Below, piece by piece: positions 22,711 through 33,678 of a stretch of DNA of 64,000 bases. Under the pieces are notes generated by a model that was not told the origin of the DNA, ran no database searches, and saw nothing but the letters and a program-made list of their open reading frames with translations. The DNA lies in the NCBI GenBank assembly GCA_025201765.1, contig MU623340.1:620001-684000 (forward strand), in the 5' to 3' direction. Numbering within the stretch: the stretch's first letter is position 1; each line of letters begins with the position of its first letter. This DNA is from Daldinia sp. FL1419. Taxonomy: Eukaryota; Ascomycota; Sordariomycetes; Xylariales; Hypoxylaceae. The position numbers and the translations under genes are program-made.

Positions 22711-22822
22711 GAAGCAAGGAAACAACTTCGTTGTTACGCGAGGAACCTATCTACAACTATGGCTAAGGGCAGCTACATATAGAACAAGTCCTTTGTTCTA
22801 TATGTAGCACGGGTTAGAACCC
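22711..22822. repeat. structured repeat, copy 2, with 16-bp perfect stem
   Basis: Contains a hairpin AACAAC-TTC-GTTGTT (22721-22735), then AGGAAC and AACTATGGC shared with copy 1, then a perfect 16-bp stem with 5-nt loop (22772-22808, arms GCTACATATAGAACAA and its complement), then GGGTT-AG-AACCC (22811-22822). It ends with AACCCTGACAC, where copy 1 has AATCCTAACAC. Confidence 0.55.
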
Positions 22823-24622
22823 TGACACTACCTTTATATTAAACTGTTTGCAGATGTAGCATCAAGATATACCGGAGGATTCACCCGGCCTGTCGTGATT
22901 GCAAAATTGAGTTGCCAAGCCTCCAAAACCACAGTCGTAGGGATTATAGATATACCACAAAAATAAACTAAGCTCTACGAAGGTGAATGAGTGGCTACTA
23001 ACCCCTCCTATTCATGATAACGACGACTCGAGGGATATGAGTTCGTACGTTCGTTCAACTATGAGTACCCACCTAGTGATGCTGTCTCATTCGTGTCTTT
23101 GTTGAGTGGTTGTGTCGTGGGTCCCCGACTTGACGAAAACCTCATAGTAGATTAAATAGTTCTCGTTGTTAATAAATTATAGCTCAACTACCTATTACAA
23201 TACTTACAATGGGAAACTCTCTGGCTTATGGCCTAGACTTTTCTTCCTAAGCTGTGGGGATAGGATTCCATGATAAAGACCACGCGCTTAAGCGTCATCC
23301 CGCAGAAATTAATAGATATCCATACAATTACTATAAATATATATTACATATGACATATCAGGTCGAGTGTAGGCCTTTTTAACAAAGTTTAATTTATTCA
23401 TTTATCGGCCGAAAACAGCCATTGTCTGAAGAACCTAACATAGAGTACATACATTTATTCGCACACCCCCAAACCCTGTTGGTTGTATTCCTTGTCGACA
23501 ATTAGACACATCTGGCTCCAGTTCATTCTGGACCTATATACAACCATGTATCAGCGGCTGTGATTTTAAGCCCCTGTTGTAGCTAAACATGACCCCCGGG
23601 TTTCTTGATGAGACATGAGCCAGACTTCTCCTTACATGGTGGCTTACTTCCAGAGAACTTCGGAACGCCTCCCTTGCTTCTGTACCCGTTCTTGCCTTGA
23701 TATAAGAACCACACCATAGCATATTACGGGCTCGGCTACTTCCGGGTCCAGACCAATACGGTTAACAGACACGGGAACGGGGAGACGGTGTATTTACTAG
23801 TTATTGAATATAAATTGTAAGGAGGATAAGGGATGATTTAGTAAATGTTTACTATATCTTCCTACGACACTTACCTAATATAAACTACGTAGCAAACATA
23901 CTTCGAGATGTCTAGGTGGTTATTGCTGACGGTTGAGATGAGGAGGACGTGATTCGATCGTTTTCATGTGAGGCTCAATTGTTTTGCCCAACCCGAATAT
24001 AGCTTTCCGGTCACACGACCAACATATTCCCGCGTAACTTATTATAGAGTATTATCCACCGGGAATTTCTTGCGTTAGCTAAGGTGAATTGACCTTGTAG
24101 GGCGTAAGTATTGACCACTTAACAAAGTCTTACGAGACAATTAAACTTGCTTCGAGATAAAATATGAGCACCGGTCTTGTATGTATCGAACAAGAAGCAT
24201 ACCATAAGTTGAATATAGACTACTCTTGATATACCTTAAGACTAATATTAATTGATCTTGTCTATTTCTATTAGAGACAGGCACCTGCCTAGGAGGTATG
24301 GTATGTATTGTAGTATGTATTGTAGACTTTCAAGTCGCGTTAAGAATTGCTCTTATTTACATATCCATGCTTCTATTTAGTGAATGATTGTAATTAGCGG
24401 GTACTTATTTTCGGGAAAACCACGGTCAATTGTGGGGTGCTGACATCACAGGGCGAACGAAAAAAAAAAAAAAAAAAGCCTTTCTACATTCTTCAATTCG
24501 CCCCACCAAAAATGAGCATCGAATTTCTCAAAGTGACAACTTGCCATTACAAGAGATTCAAGAGTAGCCTTTACCAAACGTAGTACAACCAACCCCCTAA
24601 ACACCCCACCAGGCTCTTCAAG

Positions 24623-26154
24623 ATGTCGACTACGGTGGAAAAGGTGAGTTGCGTAAGATTCCGTGGATATCCCAGGGGACTAACCTGTTTGTAGATCAAA
24701 GAGATCGAGGCCGAAGTAAGTGGGATAAGGCATATCCCGAAGCGGGTATAGGATGTACTAAACAACCTGATTTAATAGATGGCCAAAACTCAAAAGAATA
24801 AGGCAACTTCGTTTCACTTGGGTCAACTAAAGGCAAAATTAGCTAAGTTGAAGCGAGAACTTCTGACTCCCGCATCGAGCGGTGGCGGCGGCGGTGCCGG
24901 TTTCGACGTCGCCAGGACTGGTGTCGCCAGTATTGGATTTATTGGATTCCCGTCCGTGGGAAAAAGTACTTTGATGAGCAGGTTAACCGGCCAACATTCC
25001 GAAGCCGCGGCCTACGAATTCACTACTCTGACATCCGTACCCGGACAAGTCATTTATAACGGTATGACATCGATGGTTCCTTTTTCCCCCAATGATATTC
25101 GCTTTTTAGATGGGCCTCGCTATATATTTATATCTTCGATACTGATCCTATATCGTACAGGAGCACCGTTGCAAATAATCGATCTCCCTGGTATTATTGA
25201 GGGAGCCAAGGACGGTAGAGGTCGTGGACGTCAGGTTATCGCTGTCGCTAAGACTTGCCACTTAATATTTATCGTGCTAGACGTGAATAAACCCTTGACT
25301 GACAAGCGAGTCATCGAGACAGAACTAGAAGGATTCGGTATTCGTATTAACAAACAACCACCAAACATCACCTTCAAGAAGAAGGACAAGGGTGGACTCA
25401 ACATTACTAGTACCGTACCTCTAACCCATATTGATCATGACGAAATCAGGGCCGTCATGTCGGAGTACCGTATCAATTCAGCAGATATTGCGATTCGCTG
25501 TGATGCCACCGTTGATGATTTGATCGACGTCCTGGAAGCCAAGAGTCGCAGCTACGTACCTGTCATTTACGTCCTCAACAAGATTGACGCAATCAGCATC
25601 GAGGAACTGGATCTACTGTATCGAATCCCCAACGCGGTGCCCATTAGTTCTGAACATGGGTGGAACATTGATGAGTTAATGGAGGCCATGTAAGATTCGA
25701 CCCCCTTACGAAGACGTGTAGCGCACACATGGCTAATCTCCTTTTTCTTGCAGGTGGGACAAGCTAAAATTGGTCCGGGTTTACACGAAGCCAAAAGGAA
25801 AGATGCCGGACTATTCAGCGCCTGTTGTGCTTCGTTCCACTAGGTGCACAGTCGAAGACTTTGTAAGTACCTCGCCTTCGCCTCGGCAAACTCTGACCGG
25901 TAACATATTCGCTGACCAATGAACGATAAGTGCAACGCAATCCATCGGACCATAGTAGAGCAGTTTAAAACCGCAATAGTCTATGGAAAATCAGTAAAGC
26001 ACCAACCCCAACGCGTGGGGCTTGCCCACGAGCTGGCCGACGAGGATATAGGTACTATTATTCGCCAATTCACCCCCGTTACGATTTACACTATGTTTTA
26101 GATGCTAATTCCGTCTCTTTTTTCTTCCTTCTAGTTACCATCGTAAAAAGATGA
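24623..26154 (+). CDS. RBG1: developmentally regulated GTP-binding protein 1 (Rbg1/DRG1)
   Basis: Seven exons: 24623-24643, 24695-24715, 24779-25061, 25161-25689, 25754-25862, 25931-26051 and 26135-26154. Joined they give 367 residues, the same as animal DRG1. Exons 1 and 2 are 21 nt each (MSTTVEK and IKEIEAE) and the last is 20 nt; all are needed to rebuild the conserved N-terminus MSTTVEKIKEIEAEMAKTQK and the C-terminus DEDIVTIVKR. The P-loop is GFPSVGKST (70-78); G3 is DLPGI, G4 is NKID, and a C-terminal TGS-like region starts VRVYTKPKG and includes [20 protein letters not shown]. This OBG-superfamily GTPase binds translating ribosomes with a DFRP/Tma46 partner and helps stalled translation (family knowledge). 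The third intron (25062-25160, 99 nt) has no in-frame stop, so a simple ORF wrongly includes 33 extra codons. Identity is secure. Confidence 0.95.
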
Positions 26155-29100
26155 GTGGCCAGGCTCGAAAGAGCGGCTAAGGTACCCTATGCGCATTCGA
26201 CCCACACGCGATCGCGCGAAGGGTGTCAAGGTTGGCTCCCCTTTTTGTGTGTGCGCATTCCCGAGCTCTCGATTTTCTATATAGCACAATGGAGAATGAT
26301 ACCAAGAAATCATCTTTATCTCATGACGCTGTTGGGCAGCTTTTCAAGGAACAGGGTATACGGTTGTCTGCAGATTTACGGATCAAGGGACAGACCGCAG
26401 CCGATGCGGCGCACCATTGACGGGAAAGTATTGTTTGCTTTTTCTGGAAGGGCCCCGATCATGCAAAGAATGATACAGTAGTGGGCGATTTTGCATGCGA
26501 GGATCTGGGAAATCCGCAGGTCCCAGGCCTACGAGAGAAGGCAAGGCCAGCTGGGCTCCAATTTCGAGATTGCAATTATAATTCCCCTTTTGCGGGGGAA
26601 TCCCACGATGCGTACATACGTAGTAAGCCGCATTTTGACTTCAGAATGCCTGAGCGCACTCCGCATACTCCAGAAAGACCCAGAGCTGCAAATCGTCACC
26701 ACCTGCATAACCGAAGGCCTCTGTTAATGCGACCATGTCTCCGACGAGGCGTGGGGATGCATGAGCGGTGCCTTACCTTTCTCTTGGAGACCGTTAAGGC
26801 ACCACCCCTTTTGCAGCGGTTGACACGCATATGCCTATATGCTGAACGACCAAGAGGTAGTTTATGGTCTTTTTTTGGGGGGGTGGGTGGATGTTTATTT
26901 ACGCCACAATACTATATGTCATGATGATTCCAACAATTTATTACCGGTCGCTGTCTTGGCCTTTCTGTCTTATTGTTGCACCTTAAACGATCGGAATATT
27001 TTTAACCACTCAACGTCCTAGCATAGAGATTATCCACTCCCTAAAAGGGCCACACGGCAGATTGGTACCTGACTCCAACCTTTCACAGAGCTTCTCTAGC
27101 CGCCGACGGCACATCTGACAGCCCCTTCGTGCCCTTCGTGGAGAAAGTTCTCGATCGTCTTGATTTGGGGGTCACTATGGGGCTGTAGGCCACACTTCCT
27201 AACCCAACCCTTTCATTCAACGTGCTTGTTTTAATGAAAAATTTTATTCTTTTCAGACTATCGGTTTTTTTTTTCTGGATCATTATTCATCTACCTCATG
27301 GCCAAGCAGGGCCATGCGAGACAACCTTGCCACCACACACTTACAACCACACGTCCCAAATAGTAATAGACTTGATGACAAATAACACCGTTCTTTTCTT
27401 TCTCGTCACCATGTTTTCGATTCGTAGGCAACTTAAAGCGATTGGGATGTTACCGTACACACACTCTCACATTGGGTGTTGTTACTGTAACTTCCTATCA
27501 AAACGCTGGGCTGTCCCATCGCTCGGCAGCCTCATTTTTTGAGCTGTGGTAGCCTTGACCATTCTGTGGCCATTCATCAAGTATGTGTGTCCTGCAAGGC
27601 GAACAATACGGGGACCGTTTTCATGTAGCCGCGGGCTAGTCTCCAAAGAATAAAAATAAATAAATAAATAAAATAAGAAATATATAATTTTGTGTAGCAG
27701 GTCTGATGATGGGCGATATGTAAGGCAATATGTAAGGTTAATGTAGCGTTCATTTCGTTGAAATCTGAGATTGCATTTTGGCCGCATGTTCAGCAATGCT
27801 TCATTCTCCAATCAGAGGCGCCAACATAATTTATGACCGGTGAAGAAGAGCCTTAACTCTCAGAATAGTCTATGATCTACTTAACCTCAGGTCGGACATC
27901 TTGCTGCACTACGGTCACTAACGCCGAGGTTTGCTCCTCGAGGGGGGGGGTTCGTGTCGACTAAAAAAGGGTAAGATGATGATACCTCCCTAAACCAATG
28001 GCTGCTTTTACGACCAAGAGCTATCGCGGCATGACGTTACTTCGATCGCTGAACGGTGCGCGCGCAGGGTATGTTAGGGCATCTTATTAGGATATCTTAT
28101 TAGGATATCTAATGTATCTAGAGCCAAGGTAGGCGGGCCATCTATGTAGGGTATCTTCTCTACATACTACTCCGCAGCCGCATCGTCGGCAACGTGCCGC
28201 AGGGACAGTACCTAGGCTGCGGATGATCTCGCAACCTTCTTAGGGATTATCTAGTTATTATCTATGATTTCATGTATGGGTAGGAGTAACCGATTGTCGA
28301 CTGCAACGGCCCACGGTGGGTGTTGAGCCTTGCATGAAGCCGAAAGAATTAGCTGCACAGACGCCTCGCAGACTTGTACTGTAACACAAATCTCGGCCTT
28401 GTGGCAACGAAAGGTGCTTTTCGAACGAGACGCTAAGCTCGAATAAGCCCTTGCTTTCTAGGATTCAAGCCTCCTCAGAAGGTTAGGCATGGATGGTCCA
28501 GGATATAGATAGAGCTGACCAACTGGAAGATAGCCCGGCGCACGGAAGAGAGTACTGTATTCGCTTGGGCCTCCTGACCATTCATGCCCAATCGCCCAAC
28601 GGACCTCGGTGAAGGCCTCGCGTCTGACCCGGAAATTATGTCCAATGGTAATTCTAGGCTGCTCATCGCAACGTGCTGTTGGTTGCTCTGCTTAGAGAAC
28701 CAAGGTGGTGGAATATTGAGGATTGGTCAACACCTAGGTAGTAGTTTATTTACCTACTTATTACTCTGTTGGTTTTGGTTTTGGTTCTGGTGACTGGTGA
28801 CTGGTGACTGGTAACGAGTAACAGCAGCAGCTTGACGCCGAGCCGCTGAAGAACAGGAACACAGGAGCAACAAGTATTTCATAGTAACCGTTTACCGCGG
28901 CGAATAAAAGTTGGGAAATGCGTGTGTGTGCGTGTGCGCGCGCGCGTTCCTTTCTTTCCTCACTCGTGGTAGCGGTAAACCTCACCAGGCGCGCTCGTTG
29001 GGTGTGCACGAAACCTCACCGAACTACAAATCTGAGTATCGGGGGGGTTCGCGTTGGTCCCAGATACGCTCCCGACGGTTTGGGGTCTAGATGCGACACA

Positions 29101-30026
29101 AGCTTGCTTGTCGCGACAGCTTGATAGAACAACCCTCACCCGGCAAAGTGCTACAGGAGCATTTAGGAGCATTTCTAGACGAAGGCTACCTTTCTAGGCT
29201 ACCTCTCTACCTGCGTAAGATTGAAGTGTCTTCGTCGCATCGCTAGTAATTTGCCGTGGGATGGGTTCGAGGACAGTTCCCTCGAGAAGCTTGCCAGAAG
29301 CGCAATGCGTTATATCTCCTGCTCGGATCGCGTACGTTGTAGTGTTTTATATTCATCTATTGTGTAATAGCTTCCAAGAAGAGTACTTCGCACGTCAAAC
29401 GTGGCATGAGACCATTGAGGCTTAGAGATCCAAACTCGGGTTTGCATGACATCGATCTCTTGTGACCTGCCATGATCTTCCTACCATACATAGCATGCGT
29501 GAACTCGAGGGCTTCCGCTTCCGGCATTGAAACGGATGTCAACCGAGGAAATATAGGTTGTGGAAACTGGGGGAGGGAATGAAAGGTTCAGGACCTCGCT
29601 AGCAGGGCAGCGGCAAGGGTCGAGAGACTCACAGACTTTGGGGGCGTCCCTCCACCCCCCCCCCGTGCTGCCCGTGCTGCCCGTGCAATCGGCCTTTGTG
29701 GAAGACATGGGAGGAGGGCATGGGAAGGCAGGGACCCCCGTATGCTGCTCATCTCAATTTGACCTGGTAGACGTTGTCTCACAAACGGAGATAATGGGAA
29801 TTACGCACTATGGCGGTATCTATGTATGTGGATGTGGACGTGGATGTGGATGTGGATGTATTTTGTGGTAGGAGTCGCAAGATGACCTTTGCTCGGCTCG
29901 GCGACTACGTTATACATCTCTACCACCTACCTGCCTGCCTACCTACCTGCCTACCTACATATATACACTACATAACTACCTTATAGGTATGTAGTAGCAG
30001 CAGCAGCAGCAGCAGCATGTATGATG

Positions 30027-30073
30027 ATACATACATACATACATACATACATACATACATACATACATACATA
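30027..30073. repeat. (ATAC)n microsatellite, preceded by (CAG)6
   Basis: About twelve uninterrupted tetranucleotide units; CAG x6 lies just upstream at 29998-30015. Simple sequence repeats in non-coding DNA. Confidence 0.9.
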
Positions 30074-30945
30074 ACTATGATACGGCGAAACATGTTCGAA
30101 TACCCCTCCTTTGTCATCATACATTATATTTCCATGTATTATACCTTATACCGTACGTAGTAAAAGCCTCCTAAGTTGCTATGTGGTACCTTGGCATAGT
30201 ACATCATCGTAAGTGGTCCGATTATGGCCGAATTGGCAAATCCAAACGAGATACCCTGCCGAAGTCTTTTACGGTTGCCGCTTCCTTGGAAGGGTCAACC
30301 ACTACTGTTTACGGTAGTATATGGGTAACTAGATGGTATTATTCAGTTACATAGTAGACAGTTAGATGGAGGAAGCGCCCGGGTTGCCAGGTGTAGGTGA
30401 GCTCGAAGTAGTAAGAAGGACCGGAGAGTGAAGGAATAGCGAGTGGAGGAATCGAAAACCGAGAAACTGCCATCAAATGGATACGCGTCTCCCGGTTGAT
30501 TACTGGATATGTTTCTAAGCTAGATTTCAGAAGTGAGGGGCTCATAAGGAAGCTTGTTAAGTTGTTAGCTTCGTCGAGGCTTTTGAGAGATCTGGCTCGC
30601 TAGCGGCCGTCAAATAAAATCGCACGAGTCCATTATGACGATCCGTCGCGAGCGGAAACGGTGGCATAGAGTGGCCCATGTTTGCCCTATGAGAAAGCGA
30701 TACGGTCCGTTTCTGACAAGGGGGGAGGTGGATCATGGGTACCCTGCTGAAAAGTCCCAGTCCCTGGCTGGTCAGCCCGTCAATTAAGTCCGCTAAGACC
30801 AAAAGAACTCAGTGGAGAAGAGAGAGTGAGAGAGAGAGGGAGAAAAAAAAAAAAAAAAAAAAAAAGGACGAAGCCAAGGTGTAACGAAATACCTCATTCT
30901 TATTGAACGAACGTCTTCTTATTTCTTAATCGAGTTACGACACGA

Positions 30946-31044
30946 GGGACTACGCAGGGACTACACAGGGACTACACAGGGACTACACAGGGACTACACA
31001 GAGACTACACAGAAACTACACAAAGACTACACAGGGACTAAAGA
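30946..31044. repeat. 11-bp minisatellite, nine units
   Basis: Nine tandem units of GGGACTACACA span exactly 99 bp. The four central copies are nearly identical; the outer ones carry single changes (GCA for ACA, GAG/GAA/AAG for GGG). No open frame runs through it with a recognisable product. Confidence 0.85.
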
Positions 31045-33678
31045 GTGGACTGGAGGAGACTGAAGGACACTGCTGACTTTCCAAGACTCCTCCGGCCGAC
31101 TCTAAGTGTGCAATCCTTCCCGCCGAAGTTACCTATGAAGGTGTCGCGATGGCTCACCTGGTCTGATCCCTAATATTGCGAACCCGGTTTTTGTAGACCA
31201 TTCATCTCAACTATCGTGAGCCTAAATAAGTTGGTCCGTGGTAAGGGGGTGAAATCTATTCGCTTTATTCGCTGGCCGTTGCTTCTATTTTTCTATTACA
31301 CACGAATTGCATGGTACACATTGGTTGATTCACTTTCCCATGGCGTGAGATGTTATTGATATTGTTCTTCTTCTCATTGTTCTTCTTCTTCTTCTTCTTA
31401 TTAGTTAGTTATTATTATTATTATTCCTATTATTAACGAAACAATATTAAAACAATTACATCGCTTTACCTTAGGCCTCGGGTACCTAGGTAGGTAGGTA
31501 GGTAAGTAATAAGAAGTAGGTATATACCAACCAACTACTTCGCGTATACATACATACTTACCCTACGTACGTACTACATAATAGTAATAGTTAAGCCGAT
31601 ACTAATTAGTAAACTTGGGACTCTAATAACTTGAGAAGCGAAGCTGACCAAGAGTTATTCCCTAACGAGAAGAAAAGACGAGGATTTACGAGCGTTCCTT
31701 GGTCCAACCCTTCAGGTGGGGTTTATTCACCTCTCGTTAACACCCTAATAAGAAACAGGGCAGGATTTGGCTATCGTCCTCTTGTATGTATTACGGAGGT
31801 ATTCATAACTCATCGTCTCTTTTTTTTTTTTCATTTCGATGATCCCCGTGCCCTAGTTCCACCTCGGGAGCATCCAGTTACCCGCACTCTAGTCAGATTC
31901 GGTTGACCTGGACCAGCCAGATCGGCTTTGTCCCTCGTCCCGTCGTTGCTTGCTCGCTTTTTTTTTTTTTTTTTTTTTTTTTTTTCTCGCGCTCTTTACT
32001 CTTTTCTCGCTAACGCTGGGGGAAAAAAAAGAAAGAAAGAAAAGAAACCTCGTGGAGAAGAAGAAAAAATAAAAATAAAAATAAAAACCAGAAACATGGC
32101 GGACAGCCACTCAAACGGGAAAGACTGGGGAATTGTTATCCAAAATGTCTGAAAATATCTAAGCTAGAGAAAAGCCACTTGTTTCGTGTCTCGAACAACT
32201 TTTTTAAGATTATCAAGTTTATAGATCATCAACTGTTAAAGAAAGAAAAAAAACAAAAAAAAAAAGAGTCTACTACTCTCCAATTTCTCGCATTTCATTC
32301 GGCTTGTCTCATAACCATTGCTACGCTCTCTGCGTATACGGCTTGCCGAGTCCGCCGGGGGTGGCGCTTTCAGTTACTTTTTGCGGCCCTTGCCAATCTC
32401 TTCCGATGGCATGGCTGTATTCCAGGATATAGCTCTCCAGTTTGTGGTTTCTCTGACAAGTGAAAAAAAAAGCACCGTAGCATCGTGGTCTCTCCACACA
32501 CAATGAAGATTCAACCCCGGCTAGCCAGCCCTCTTTAGACGCACATCCACGGGCCTAACTACATTAATTCATCTGTACCTTTGAGTAGGGACCCTCGTCC
32601 TGTCAGACCTGTCATACCACATCTTATCCCTCGAGGGTTACCACACACACCCCCCCCCCTTCTTAGGTATCTCTTGTTATTCAGGGCCCCGGACCTCGAA
32701 GGGGCATTCACATCCCTGCTGCTGCATACAGACTTACATATGTATCTACTCTATGTACGGTCTCCTCCACATGTTCTGTCTAAGCAATCTAGCCCTACCT
32801 TTCCGTGCGTCTGATATTCCTATCTTGAAAAGCCTAGCTATGAGACTGCATTGCGGCGTCTTGTACTAGGAAGCCAGACCTTCGATCGAATGGTCAACTT
32901 GGTGGAAGCTAGTTTCTTAGTTCTGAGTTGATTCTGTTTGCTACGTCGTCCGCCCTACTACGTAACCCTTCGGCCGTTTCCATTTACACCAACGGCACAG
33001 GCCATCTTCCCGCTACTCCTTGATGCACCAAAAGAGAGGGAAAGTGAAAAGCCCAAACGGAAAGAAGATAACCAGGAACAACAAGAACAGCTCAGGAGAA
33101 GTGGCCTTTGTTGCCCGAAAGCTGTAAAGAGTTGGGCCAACCTGGTAGCAACGGTAGGCCCCCAGGTGTGTGTTGGTTGGCCTTTTACACGTCGACTGTC
33201 TGTTGTTGCGCATGGAATACAACACCACCATACAACTAATTTACTTACGTCGAGAGAACTTGCACCTCTCTCCTCACCCACTCCCTTTATTTTCGGGAGA
33301 CTTGCCGGACAGCCCTTTTCAGGACCCCTCTACTTTTACTGCAGCTTACAACCGCACACAAGGACCACGAGCTCCGCATACACCAAACTACGGCAACTGT
33401 TCCCCCCTTAAAGAACCAATTGGTTGACTGTATCTGAATATGCATGCTGTCTCCCGCACGTAAAAGTCGAGTTGCCAAAAACCGTCCCGGCGGATCTTCA
33501 CGGTCACCAGCACCAATCCTACCTCTCTAATAGACTATTCCTGCGGCTTATTATAGGCTATACGTCACAGAAGCAACCGGCAACTTAGTCTATATTGTGA
33601 CAGCCGGACTGTGCCGGCTTATAGCCTACGAACCCTACCAACTATCTAGTATAGGTGGTTCACTTTGAGACGGTAACC

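Larger units (their letters stand above)
21359..24622. other. AT-rich gene-free block with decayed repeats
   Basis: 3.3 kb without a credible gene. Rich in TA-containing words and stop codons on both strands. Two diverged copies of a structured repeat (listed separately), a triple GTCAGATA repeat at about 22153-22178 and an 18-A run (24460-24477) are present. The composition and G-to-A / C-to-T differences between the repeat copies suggest old RIP-mutated transposon remains (inference). Confidence 0.5.
26155..33678. other. 7.5-kb gene-free, microsatellite-rich region
   Basis: No open frame here shows a domain or consistent splicing. It contains AAAT repeats (about 27653-27676), a duplicated ATCTTATTAGGAT (28080-28107), a purine/pyrimidine-alternating tract (28918-28947), TGACTGG x3 (28790-28812), CCTA/CCTG runs (29925-29970), CAG x6 (29998-30015), ATAC repeats (30027-30073), a 23-A run (30843-30865), an 11-bp minisatellite (30946-31044), TTC and TTA runs (31369-31435), a TAGG run (31490-31506) and a 28-T run (31958-31985). 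The last 500 bp probably include the promoter and 5' UTR of the HTH gene. Confidence 0.5.

Noticed and set aside
26155..26924. Frames of 60-147 codons after RBG1
   Set aside because: Lie in the 3' UTR/intergenic region, in three overlapping frames, with no similarity recognised.
29090..29120. Possible hairpin GCGACACAAGC/GCTTGTCGC
   Set aside because: The stem is interrupted by two extra bases and short; weak compared with the perfect repeats reported.
33655..33678. Upstream start of the HTH gene
   Set aside because: This extension begins with GTG; the first ATG is at 33679.
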